Assembly: GCA_026182355.1 (NCBI GenBank)
Contig: JAPFBL010000606.1
Coordinates: 37,501-101,500 of the forward strand
Reading direction: 5' to 3'
Length of the DNA stretch: 64,000 bases
Source of the DNA: Hermatobates lingyangjiaoensis
Lineage: Eukaryota > Arthropoda > Insecta > Hemiptera > Hermatobatidae
Of the stretch, positions 30,020 to 41,329 are shown piece by piece; position 1 is the first letter of the stretch, and the number at the start of each line of letters is the position of its first letter. Below the pieces are notes generated by a model that did no database searches, had not been told where the DNA came from, and was given only the letters and a program-made list of their open reading frames with translations. The position numbers and the translations under genes were made by a program.

Positions 30020-30355
30020 CTGTCCATTGACGGGGATTTTGATGCAAGACGTATGTTTGTTATGGGCCCAGTTGTGTAACAGAGACGTCTCCAGTAGATA
30101 TTTCCTTTTCCACGATATATTCACTGTTGATCTAGTTTGATCCTTACAAAACCTTTTCCAAACACTATCCGATTTTAATTGTTCATACCAAGAAGTCGAC
30201 ACTAAACCACAGCACAATAAATCGTTCAAGTCTAGTTTATCCCATATTAAATGCATTACTTCTCTTGGCAATTCATTAACTGGATCTAATTTAACTCTTT
30301 GCGTCTTCATTTTGCCGCAAAAAAGACCCAGTTTTGCCAACACTCTGTCACACAT
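30020..30355 (-). CDS. F-box protein, exon 1 (F-box domain)
   Basis: The start is the ATG at 30355-30353, chosen because an in-frame TAA lies six codons upstream; a second Met at residue 16 is possible. Residues about 27-70 are a clear F-box: NELPREVMHLIWDKLDLNDL, LLCCGLVSTSWYEQL, then VWKRFCKDQ. In characterised proteins this domain binds Skp1 in SCF ubiquitin ligases, while the C-terminal region selects substrates. The exon ends at a CAG/GTATAC donor (30020/30019), phase 0, matching the phase of exon 2 at 27162. Residues 71-112 (SWKRKYLLETSLLHNW...) resemble the linker helix region found after F-boxes in FBXW-like proteins. The specific orthologue is not identified. Confidence 0.85.
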
Positions 30356-30404
30356 GAAATTCACTAAAACTTAAGAAAAAAAAAATAAAAAAGAAAACTC
30401 TTAC

Positions 30405-32215
30405 CAGCAGTATTGCCAACACTAACTTTAGAAAAAAAATGTACTTCCTGTTTATAACACCCCCATCAAAACTTCACCAACTATAATTTTGAACAAATAA
30501 ATAATTTTTAAAAAACACAACCAACTACATATGAAAAAATCTATTTTCTTTTATATATGTATATATATAATATGTATTCTTTATATATATATATATTTAT
30601 ACAATTAATATATGCATATTTTTTTTTCATAATAATTTATTTCAAAACATAAATTAATTATTTATTTTTTATTATTTTACTTTCTTTCTGAAAACGTAAA
30701 AAATTCATTATTTTTTTCTATTATAATTTAAAAAGAAATTACACGTACGTATTTTATTCAAAAGGTCAACAAATAAAATAAAAATAATAAAATTTACTTA
30801 AATCCAAAAAGGGTTTTACTTTTTTTATTACCGGTAATATTTTAAACTAACAAAATTTCAAAAAAAAAAACATGGAATTATATTTTTATAAAAATAATTT
30901 CAAGTATTGAGCTTTTTTTTAAAAAAGAATTAATATTTCAGAATATTTTAGATAATTTAAGTTAAATTATAGTAAACGCTATAACACTGTTCATAATTTG
31001 AAAACAATTTCTAATTTTCTTTAGTTTAAAACTTTAAACAAAATCAAAAATATTACAGTTGTTTCTATTTATATTATAGTATATTAAAATTTGTTATAAT
31101 AATTTAATTATTTTTAGTATTAATTTAAAAACAAATTTACTAGTTCTTTTCAATTAAATTTTTAAACCAAACTAATAAAATTTTGATTTTTAAGTAATTA
31201 AATTATTTTATTAAATGTCAAAATTAATTATTATAGGCAATTGAAACTGGTAGCTAATTTTAAAACAAAAATAAAAGTTTAGATCGTAAAATCAAAACAA
31301 AGAATTGATTACAGTTTGTATGTTTCTATTTTAATTAAAACCATTTTAGAAACTAAAATGTAATTATTGTTTTGATGTTTCATTTCAAGGAATATATTTT
31401 GTTTACAAACTTTTATTATTATAAAAGATAATATTTTATTTAAAAAAAAAATAATTACAACTGTTAATATTTTTGAAAGATTGTTTTTGTTTTTTTAAAA
31501 ACCGCAATGCTAATTGACTTGAAAAAGGATGTAAATATTTGCAAATGTGCTAATTATTCAGTTCAAGGTCAAACGCTTCAAATAACACGTATCAAAATTG
31601 ATAACTGCTAAACTATCCTTATCTATTACGTCATCAGCTAACCTAGTTAATATTTCATATCAACCATATAAAAATAATTACATATGTCTAACAAAAAAAT
31701 TATATTTATAAATAATTTAATACCTTTTTTATAATAAATTATAAGCTTAAAAAACAATAAAAATAAATAATTTATTTTATAATGTTTAAAACACGTTAAT
31801 TATTCAGTTTTATTTAAATCATTAAAAGGATTTCGTTAAAATTAAATAAAAAATTATTTATTATTGTCAATAAATAAATTATTTTAATTAATATAGACTT
31901 ATTGTTAAGTTTAAAATGAAATTTAAGTTAAAAATTATTTTATAAAATTTTTTATTTGTTTTATTTACAATATGCCGGTTGTTATTATTGGAAATTTTGA
32001 ATGATTCAGTTTTTTTTTTATTATATAATTATTAATTTTGACTAGGTATTATCACAAGATTCATTTAATTTAAATATTACTTTAATTTAAATTTTATAAA
32101 TAAATTTAATTTAAATACCTGGATTATATTGCATAAATAGCACTCACGGTGTAGCACTGTTAGTAAATATTATTATAAACCACTTGGAGTACATTTTTTT
32201 TTAATGTTGGTAATG
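30405..32215. other. AT-rich upstream region of the F-box gene
   Basis: Very AT-rich DNA with (TA) runs near 30550-30600. No gene, repeat unit or CpG-rich patch. The promoter of the F-box gene is presumably within the proximal part, but no element could be pinned down. Confidence 0.35.
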
Positions 32216-32520
32216 AAATAATTTAGAGTGGGTCAGTTAGGTTGGCAATACACCTGCCGGAAGATACAGTGCCTATAAGGCATATGTAGACAGTTCAGCC
32301 AACATATACCTACTGGTAGGGAAATGTTGCGACTGAGGATTCAATGAAAGGCAAGGTCACGGGGTATGTGGGTCGACCGTTACCCCCTCCTACAAACAAT
32401 CCCCTCCACTCCTTCATCTTCCTGCTAGAATGGCCCGATATCCACCAACTTCCCTGTGTAACACTTTCTAGCGAACTATAATACTATTCGCCTACATCGT
32501 TAGTGATTTATTTTTGTAAA
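32215..32520. other. GC-richer island, unassigned
   Basis: Composition jumps in 32220-32500 (GACCGTTACCCCCTCC, GGCAAGGTCACGGGG). All frames are broken and no splice-bounded exon was seen. It may be a relic of a transposon or a divergent first exon/promoter. Confidence 0.2.
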
Positions 32521-32727
32521 AAAAAATACGGTAATAAAAACAATTTTAAAAAATTTATAATATAATATAATTTATGATATAATATAAATATAATAATATT
32601 TATAATAAAATTCCTAACCTAAAAATAAACCATAAAAAACATCCACCCATCGAATAAGAAAATTTCGCAGTAAACACTTAAAATAAATACATGCATATTA
32701 TTACTACCATTGAGGTTAGTATGATTT

Positions 32728-33052
32728 ATATTATTAATATGGCAAACCGTCATACCTCGTACAATGATGTTGGAGTCGTTGGAGCACTTTCAAACGTTGT
32801 CCATCTTCAGTTAGTTGCGATTGAAAGAGCTCCAACAACTCCAAGATCTTAAAAATCTAATATACCGTCTTACCTCGTACACTGTTGCTGAAACCGGTTT
32901 GAGAGCTACAGGAGCATTGTGCGAGGTAAGACGGTATATTATAGTTTTAATATTAATAATATTAACCTCTGTGGTAATGACGAAATGCATGAATTTAACT
33001 CCAAGATCATCTTACGAGGTATGATGGTTTGCCATATTAATAATATAAAATT
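32728..33052. mobile_element. hairpin MITE containing a second hairpin MITE
   Basis: Outer arms: ATTAATATGGCAAACCGTCA (32732) and the inverted ATGATGGTTTGCCATATTAA (33021 region). Inner element 32856-32945 has arms ATACCGTCTTACCTCGTACA and GTGCGAGGTAAGACGGTATA. The inner one is the uninterrupted relative of the SINE-bearing element at 4168-4690. Confidence 0.75.
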
Positions 33053-33059
33053 TAAAATA

Positions 33060-33180
33060 AAAATCAACTTCAGTAAAGAATCAATAAAAAGACTAAAATC
33101 TTTCAACCATAAGAAGCAGCCTTCATCGGAGTTAAAACTGACGAAGTTTTGACGTCGGAGTTAGTTTTATTAGCTTATTA
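33060..33180. mobile_element. decayed PLE-like arm
   Basis: TCTTTCAACCATAAGAAGCA then CCTTCATCGGAGTT resembles a minus-strand family A core with several substitutions. Confidence 0.35.
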
Positions 33181-33559
33181 CGAGTTTTTTCTGATTTTTT
33201 TTTGCCTGTTGTTTGAGGCGTTGATTAAATCTAAGTAGAATACAAGTAGAAAGTCATCAATACACAATTCCTTTGTAAAAGGGTCGTGAAGCAAAATTTT
33301 GAAGACAAAAAATTGAAGAAAACAATAGAAAACTGGTCGGCAAACTCTGATTTTCCACCTGAAATCTAACATCATCTGAATTGACCAACGACCAACGACC
33401 AACGAATATAACCGCGCACTATAGTGCACGTCGTAACTAGCAGTTCCAGACCATAGGCCTTCTACTGCTTGATTACTGTGCTACTATAACATGGAGTGTC
33501 AGTAGCTCATGTCGGATATTAAGTTAGTCTGTACAGTAATGATGTCGTATTCGCGGTCA

Positions 33560-33845
33560 TGTGGTCTTGTTAGTCATAGTTTTCAATGCTTTGAGTCATG
33601 AACTGGAAAGGTAGTCAGATAGTCACTGGATGAAGTAATTATTCAGTGAGGTTGAGGAAGGTTGGCGACAGGATTTAGAGTTTGTACAAGGAGGTTTGGA
33701 TGGGTAGATAGTTTGTTGTCTTCATTGGTAGTAAGTCGAGTGATGTAGCTATCTATAGATTCCATTTTCAAATCATGATGAATATCAACATTACGGGCGT
33801 ACCAAGGAGCCCTGGCTATAAGGCTGACTTGGTATAATGTTCAAT
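33560..33845 (-). pseudogene. Jockey-type LINE RT C-terminal remnant
   Basis: The minus strand, read from about 33840, gives LIARAPWYARNVDIHHDLKM, then ESIDSYITRL and LSTHPNLLVQTL before a TGA/TAA. R-x-PWY-x-RN-x-x-x-H-x-DL and the HPN-LL motif are typical of the end of Jockey-superfamily RT domains. It is 5'-truncated with no upstream RT blocks in reach, and lies directly upstream (plus sense) of the SINE at 33895. It could derive from the same family as 21230-21415. Confidence 0.68.
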
Positions 33846-33894
33846 GAAACAGCATTAATGAGAGACAACTTCACAAGTTGACTAATTAATATAT

Positions 33895-34165
33895 ATAGGT
33901 AGCTCAATGGCTTGCATGCTCAGCTTTGAACTGGTAGATTAGAGTTCAATTCCTATTCTGGTTCATAATTTCTTTTCTTGCGGGAGGTGAAAAAATCTTA
34001 TTTCATCGTCCCTCGAAGAGTATATACTGAGAATGTACGACGTTAGGTAATTGTTTAAGATTCGTACTCTAAATACATTTTGAGTTTAGTCAAAATGTAG
34101 AACTATCAGAGTAGAATTTTTTGGGAGATATAATATTCCCTTCAGGAAGCAGCGTCACAGTTGTA
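33895..34165 (+). repeat. SINE, near full length
   Basis: GGTAGCTCAATGGCTTGC (A-box), AGAGTTCAATTCC (B-box), CTTGCGGGAGGTG, CATCGTCCCTCG, GTACGACGTTAGG, then a diverged 3' end near GTCACAGTTGTAGC. Confidence 0.75.
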
Positions 34166-34185
34166 GCTTTTGACTCTTAAGGAAT

Positions 34186-34800
34186 TCAAGGTAGCCCAGT
34201 GGCTTGCGTGCTTGGCTCTAGATTGGCAGATCCAGGGTTCAATAGCCACTCTGGCCCTTGATTTATTCACGCAGGAGTATGTCACCCCTCGGAGAGAACT
34301 AAACCAGTGGTTTCCAAACTTAATGTTACTATACCACCCTTAAAAATATTTAATAATTTGGCACCCCCCTCCCCCTGAAGATTTCATAGAAACACAAACA
34401 TTTTTACTCTTATAAAATTTCTTCATACAAACTAATGGAAAACGATATTTTATTATTGTTTTTAATGAGATGGATGTGTTTGTCTATTAGCACAAAGATT
34501 ATCAAATGTTGGTGTTTGTGACGATATAGCTACTCGTTAGCTCTTTTTCTATAACTAAACGAGCTTGATATTTCAATTTAATTGCAGCAAAGTCAGAAAA
34601 TCATTTTTTACATAGAAAACTTTAACAGTAATTTGGTAAATTGTTCACTGTGACTAGTTTTCGCGGCTCCCCTTTAGACTAGTCCACGACTCCCTAGGGA
34701 GGGCACGCCTCCCAGTTTGCAAAACACAGCGTTAAACTGTCGAATTTAAGTATACGATCTCAAGTACTCGTTAATAATCTTGAACCAATCCTACTCTCCA
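34186..34800 (+). repeat. SINE interrupted by a hAT element
   Basis: Head and body 34186-34311 (GGTAGCCCAGTGGCTTGCG to CCCTCGGAGAGAACTAAAC), continuation 34728-34800 (GTTAAACTGTCG, CAAGTACTCGTTAATAATC). The two halves join at the family's GACGTTAAAC site. Confidence 0.72.
34312..34727. mobile_element. hAT-type non-autonomous element inside a SINE
   Basis: Ends CAGTGGTTTCCAAACTT and AGTTTGCAAAACACAG are inverted with a few mismatches. The flanks AACTAAAC / CGTTAAAC resemble an 8-bp duplication with mutations. GCACCCCCCTCCCCC and CGGCTCCCCTTTAGAC lie inside. No transposase. Confidence 0.7.
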
Positions 34801-35760
34801 TTTCTCGCAAACCAATGTGTTCTCCACTTCTCATATATCAATATGTTTTGCATTTATTCCAAACAATGTGTTTGACATTTCTTGCATACCAAGGTATATA
34901 TATCCTATTTCTCGTATACCAAGGTGTTCTCCACTTCTCATATATCAATATGTTTTGCATTTATTCCAAACAATGTGTTTGACATTTCTTGCATACCAAG
35001 GTATATATATCCTATTTCTCGTATACCAAGGTGTTCTCCACTTCTCATATATCAATATGTTTTGCATTTATTCCAAACAATGTGTTTGACATTTCTTGCA
35101 TACCAAGGTATATATATCCTATTTCTCGTATACCAAGGTGTTCTCCACTTCTCATATATCAATATGTTTTGCATTTATTCCAAACAATGTGTTTGACATT
35201 TCTTGCATACCAAGGTATATATATCCTATTTCTCGTATACCAAGGTGTTCTACATCTCTCGTAAAACTATGGGTTTTCCTATTTCCCATATAACAAGGGA
35301 AACTTTACTATTTCTATTTCTCGTATATAATAGTGTCTTGGATACTATTTCTCGTATACCAAGGTGTCCACATTTTTCGCAAACCAATGTACCTATTTTT
35401 CTATTTTTCTCATACCAACGTGTCTCCATTTCTCGAATATCAATATGTTTCGCATTTATCTCAACCAATGTGTTTGACATTTCTTACATACCAAGGTATC
35501 TACCCTATTTCCTGTATACCAAGGTGTTCCACATTTCTCGTAAAACCATATGTTTTCTTATTTTTTCCATTCCAAATTGTCCCCCATTTCTCGTATACCA
35601 AGGTGTTACACATTCCTCACAAACCAATGTTTTCCCATTCTCGCATACCAAGGTGTTCCATATTCCCCTCATCCCAAGGTATTCTCCATTTCCCATATAC
35701 CAATTTGTTGCATATTTCCCGCAAAACAATAAGTTTTCCATTTTTCACATAACAAGAAGT
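34800..35760. repeat. 107-bp tandem array, degenerating to the right
   Basis: Four near-identical units to about 35235 (CAATATGTTTTGCATTTATT, TTCTTGCATACCAAGG, CTATTTCTCGTATACC), then diverged units to 35760. 107 bp is not a multiple of 3, yet several frames stay open across the array; this is periodicity, not a gene. Confidence 0.85.
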
Positions 35761-37085
35761 ACTTGTACAAACGATAGTACGCTACTACTCGTACAAGAGA
35801 TAGCAATCTAGTAACTGTACAAAAGATAATAAGCTAAGACTTGTATAAGAGATAGCAGTCTAGTACTTGTACAAACGATAGTACGCTACTACTCGTACAA
35901 GAGATAGAATCTAGTACTTGTACAAACGATAGTACGCTACTACTCGTACAAGAGATAGCAATCTAGTACTTCTACAAACGATAGTACGCTACTACTCGTA
36001 CAAGAGATAGAATCTAGTACTTGTACAAACGATAGTACGCTACTACTCGTACAAAAGATAGAATCTAGTACTTGTACAAACGATAGTACGCTACTACTCG
36101 TACAAGAGATAGCAATCTAGTACTTGTACAAACGATAGTACGCTACTACTCGTACAAGAGATAGAATCTAGTACTTGTACAAACGATAGTACGCTACTAC
36201 TCGTACAAAAGATAGCAATCTAGTACTTGTACAAACGATAGTACGCTACTACTCGTATAAGAGATAGCAATCAAGTACATGTACAAACGATAGTACGCTA
36301 CTACTCGTACAAGAGATAGCAATCTAGTACTTCTACAAACGATAGTATGCTTCTAATCGTACAAGAGATAGCAATCTAGTACTTGTGCAAACGATAGTAC
36401 GCTACTACTCGTACAAAAGATACCAATCTAGTACTTGTACAAACGATAGTACGCTACTACTCATACAAGAGATAGCAATCTAGTACTTGTTCAAACGATA
36501 GTATGCTACTACTCGTACAAGAGATAGCAATCTAGTACTTGTACAAACGATAGTACGCTACTACTCATACAAGAGATAGCAATCTAGTACTTGTACAAAC
36601 GATAGTACGCCACTACTCGTACAAGAGATAGAATCTAGTACTTGTACAAACGATAGTACGCTACTACTCGTACAAGAGATAGCAATCTAGTACTTCTACA
36701 AACGATAGTATGCTTCTACTCTTACAAGAGATAGGAATCTAGTACTTGTACAAACGATAGTACGCTACTACTCGTACAAGAGATAGCAATCTAGTACTTG
36801 TACAAACGATAGTACGCTACTACTCGTACAAGAGATAGCAATCTAGTACTTCTACAAACGATAGTATGCTTCTACTCGTACAAGAGATAGCAATCTAGTA
36901 CTTCTACAAACGATAGTATGCTTCTACTCGTACAAAAGATAGCAATCTAGTACTTTTACAAGAACTATTAAGATAGTACTTGTACAAAAGATAATAAGCT
37001 AACACTTGTACAAAAGATAATAAAATAACACTAGTACAAAAGATAATCTAGTACTTGTACAAAAGACAGTATGCTACTAATCGTA
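35760..37085. repeat. 50-53-bp minisatellite
   Basis: About 25 units of TAGTACTTGTACAAACGATA followed by GTACGCTACTACTCGTACAA and GAGATAG(CA)ATC. Single-step variants (AGCAATC or AGAATC) alternate. The same unit resumes at 40765-40870 beyond the inserted elements. Confidence 0.88.
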
Positions 37086-37345
37086 AAAGAAGGGGCCAGG
37101 TTAGCACAGTGGTTAACGTACTCGCCCCTACGGGCGTTCTATAGTCCGGGGTTCTATCCCCACCTGGGCCTTGATTTATTCACGTCGTCCCTCGTAGAGG
37201 ACGTTAGGTCGTCGGTCCCGAACCTGACGATATTAAGTACTCGTTAAAAATTCCTCTTCAAAATGCACTTGAATAAGGCAACATTTAGTACTCCCAATGT
37301 AGAATATGTAGAATCATAGATCAAACAAAAAGTCGGTAAACGGCT
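37086..37345 (+). repeat. SINE with well-preserved tRNA-like head
   Basis: GGGCCAGGTTAGCACAGTGG, GGGGTTCTATCCCC arm, CCTTGATTTATTCACG, CGTCGTCCCTCG, CGATATTAAGTACTCG. Its 3' end continues into AAAAAGTCGGTAAACGG, which is also seen after the SINE piece at 40607. Confidence 0.75.
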
Positions 37346-37390
37346 GACGTTATTACTCGCTAGGAGATCGGTTTAAATAATAAAAAAAAT

Positions 37391-40300
37391 CTGGAGTGGC
37401 CTACACTCAACTTTACTATAAGTAACTTCCTATCAAATTTCTTGAGTATATAACACATAACGTCTCATTTAAGCATAACGTAAACATCTAAATGGGATAT
37501 GATTATTAGTCTTTCATTCCTGAGGTAGTACAGATAGTGATTGAAAAACATATCAATATATAAGCTTTCATTTTTGTACATCACACAGCTGATGCAAATA
37601 ATTTCATTAGTATAACTACAGCAGTAATAACATTTTTGAAAAACCAAAGTGAACATTTCTTGATACGAAATATTCTCCTACAAGAGAATATGGCTTTTGT
37701 TCTCGTTTCATTTCTTACATCGTTTACTTGACATCCTTCTACATTGAATATTAAAGTAAAAGTTTCAAATATAAACAGGAAAATACCCTTTTTCTCTCTG
37801 AAAAACATCATAAACAGCGAAGAAAAAATGTTGTTTTAAGATGATTTATAGTTAAAGATGTACGATAATTACATTTATTAATCTCTAAACGAAAGATTTC
37901 AATTTTGAATTATCTTTTACATTTTTGGTCTTTTATAGAATTATTATACTGTGAATTTTATGTCTTCTAAGTATTTAAAAAGATCATTTTCCTTCCCCTT
38001 TAGCAAATAACATATATAAAAATTTTTTCTGAGTGAGTGTTATAATTTTCCTGCACAATATTATTCCTCTTACATCTCATACACGTCAATAAACAATTTC
38101 AACTTTTCCTTTATAAAATCAATTTTATCTCAGTGGAATCGCTCAAAAAATTTCTAAGTCAATGTAAACAATGAAAAAAAATATAAAAAATTCGACAAGT
38201 ATAGCAGGTGATCTCTTAGTCTAGGATAAACAAACAGTTTTTATAGCGTTATAGCTCTTTCCCATAATTGAAACTTCATGATTTTTACTTTACTATAAGT
38301 AAAGTATAGTGATCGTGAAAAAAATCGATCTCGAGATTTTGACGGAATTACATGTTTTGAGGTCCCAGAAGTCGTTTTATGACGTTTTTACGATGATGTC
38401 TGTGTGTGTGTGGGTGGGTGGGTGGGTGAGTGTGTTAGCATTGCTTGTTACCACGCTACGGTCCAGAATCTTTGATGGATCAAGTTGATATTTTACACAA
38501 AAATGGGCCTCATAAAGACAAAGATCCCTATTGTTTGCGAAGAATTATGCATGATGGGAAAGTCACTTTTTTTGCCAAAAACCGTTTTTTTTAAAACATT
38601 TATTTCTCCTAAACTGATAACCCTAGAGTTTTGAAATTTTGACATTATCTTTAAAGTTACAAATCGAACAAACGAAAAATATATTCAGAGTTTTAAAACA
38701 ACAGGAAATATTTTTTTTTCAATAAAATGTAAAAATTTTGACTTATAATTCAATCTCAAACCTTGTGAGAGCGATACAAGCCATACTGTTTGACGGACAA
38801 AGATGAAACTATGCCTATAAATAGAACATTATATGGAGAATGAGTTGAGATATTTTTTTCTAAAATTACATTCGCTAAAGGGGCGTTACAGTACGATTTG
38901 TGTTTTCAGAAAATGTTTTTTTGACGCTAAACGGATCGTTAAAAAATAATGAAAATTTGACCAAAAATGGAACAAAAAATTAGCAATTCATAAAAAAAAA
39001 ATCATGAAGTTTCAATTACGGGAAAGAGCAATAACGATATAAAAACTCTTTGTTTACCCTAGACTAAGAGATCACCTGCTATACTTGTCGAATTTTTTGT
39101 ATTTTTTTACATTGTTTACATTGACTTAGAAATTTTTTGAGCGAATCCACTGAGATAAAATTGATGTTTCTAATGGAAAAATTAAAATATATTATTGACT
39201 TATAAGAGATGTAAGAGGAATAATATTGTGCAGGTAAATGATAACACTCATTAAAAAAAAATTCGTATATATGTTATTTGACAAAGGGGAAGGAAAATGA
39301 TCTAATTTAATTACAAAGAAGCCATAAAATTCCCAGTATAATAATTCTGTTAAAAACCAAAAATGTAAAAGATAATTCAAAATATAAATCTTTCGTTTAA
39401 AGATTAATAACTGTAATTATCGTACATCTTTAATTAACAAATCACCTTAAAACAACATTTTCTTCGCTGTTTAAGATGTTTTTCAGAAAAAAAAAGGGTG
39501 TTTTACTGTTTCAAATTTGAAAATTTTACATTAATATTCAATGTAGAAGGATGTCAAGTAAACGATGTAAGAAATCTACTGGCTATTTGAACAATAGCCA
39601 TGTTCTCTTGTAGGATAATATATCGTTTCAAGAAATGTTCACATTGGTTTTTCAAAAATGTTATTACTGTTGTAGTTATACTAATGAAATTATTTGCAAA
39701 TAATAAATTATTTGTGATGTACAAAAATAAGCTTATAAATTGATATGTCCTTCAATCACTATCTGTACTACCACACGAATGCAATGCTAATAATTATATC
39801 CCATTTAGATATTTATGTTATGCTTAAATAATACGTTATGTTTTATATACTCAAGAAATTTGACATTGAGTTACTTATAGTAAAGTAGAGTGTAGGCCAC
39901 TCCAGATTTTTTTTTTATGAATTGCTACTTTTTTGTTCCATTTTTGGTCAAATTTTATTATTTTTTAATGAGCCGTTTAGCGTCAAAAAAACATTTTCTG
40001 AAAACACAAATCGTACTGTAACGCCCCATTAGCGAATGTAATTTTGAAAAAAAATATCTCAACTCATTCTACACATAATGTTCTATTTATAGGCATAGTT
40101 TCATTCTTGTCCGTCAAACAGTATGGCTTGTATCGCTCTCACAAGCTTTCAGAATGAATTATAAGTCAAAATTTGTACATTTTATGGAAAAAAAAATATT
40201 TCCTGTTGTTTTAAAATTCTGAATATATTTTTCGTTTGTTCCATTTGTAACCTCAAAGATAATGTCAAAATTTCAAAACTCTAGGGTTATCAGTTTAGGA

Positions 40301-40597
40301 GAAATAAATGTTTTAAAAAAAACGGTTTTTGGCAAAAAAAGTGACTTTCCCATCATGCATAATTCTTCGCAAACAATAGGGATCTTCGTCTTTATGGGGC
40401 CCATTTTTGTGTAAAATATCAACTTGATCCATTAAAGATTCTGGACCGTAGCGTGGTAACAAGCAATGCTAACACACGCACCCACCCACCCACCCACCAC
40501 CCACCCACCCACCCACACACACACAGACATCATCGTAAAAACGTCATAAAACGACTTCTGGGACCTCAAAACATGTAATTCCGTCAAAATCTCGAGA
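37391..40597. mobile_element. DNA-transposon-like element carrying an inverted copy of itself
   Basis: Segments: A 37391-38285, B 38286-38996, A' 38997-39904, B' 39905-40597, where A' is the inverse of A and B' the inverse of B. B+A' (38286-39904) is one complete unit bounded by ACTTTACTATAAGTAA-type terminal inverted repeats. A and B' are the two halves of another copy in opposite orientation, split at a T-run. Both contain GTTAGCATTGCTTGTTACCA near a (GGGT)n run. No intact protein was found. The superfamily is unknown. Confidence 0.75.
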
Positions 40598-40599
40598 TG

Positions 40600-40870
40600 A
40601 CTCGAGGTCCCCACCTGGCCCTCGATTTATTCACGTCGTCCCTCGGAGAGGACATTAAGCTAAGCACTTGAGTTAGCCAAAATTTAGTACTCCCAATGTG
40701 GGAATCACCGATCTAATAAAAAGCCGGTAGGTTATCTGTTTAAACATTAAAAAAAAATTGTACAACAGATAGCAATCTAGTACTTGTACAAAAGATAATA
40801 AGCTACTACTCGTACAAAAGATAGCAAACTAGTACTTGTTCAAAAGATAATAAGCTAAGACTTGTATACG
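40600..40870 (+). repeat. SINE tail piece and resumed minisatellite
   Basis: 40605-40745: CCCACCTGGCCCTCGATTTA, CGTCGTCCCTCGG, GAGTTAGCCAAAATTTAG, then ACCGATCTAATAAAAAGCCG. From 40765 the minisatellite CTAGTACTTGTACAAAAGAT returns for two units. Confidence 0.7.
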
Positions 40871-41079
40871 AGGTCTCTTATACTCTATAGTTAGTATGAG
40901 CACAGATATTGTACTACTGAAGCCTCTCCGGCTCATAAAGGTTCCTCAAGGCTCAATCGTGGTTCAGATAAACCTGATTATGCTAATTGTCACGTTTTAA
41001 AGCTAACACCGACTAGTTACCCATCACGAAGGTTATTTCACTCATGTCTTGCAGATGTGATTGGCTTTCAAACAAAAGA

Positions 41080-41100
41080 AAAAACTCTTTACCCCCCCCC
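41080..41100 (+). repeat. poly(C) run with C/A-rich flank
   Basis: An uninterrupted C-run from 41082 followed by GGAAAACCCCCCCACACCC. Rare in this AT-rich sequence and prone to assembly error in length. Confidence 0.85.
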
Positions 41101-41329
41101 CCCCCCCCCGGAAAACCCCCCCACACCCACCACCGTCCAAGCCATTAAACCAATCAAAGCAATTAGAATACAAAAAACATCGTACCCACGCTTATAAACA
41201 AAACGTCATTGCACAAAACAATAGCAAGGAAACAACAAATTATCATTTAAACTATGATAATTTATCAAATCAAAGTTAACAAACCAAAACGATTTTCTTT
41301 AAGTTGACTGACCATTTCAATTATATTTT

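Noticed and set aside
30364..30404. A 5'-UTR intron in the F-box gene (GTAAGAG ... TTTTAG on the minus strand)
   Set aside because: The splice motifs are good but the intron would be only 41 nt, below the usual minimum for animal introns.
33178..33429. 83-codon minus-strand open frame
   Set aside because: No recognisable domain, no splice context, low-complexity hydrophobic composition.
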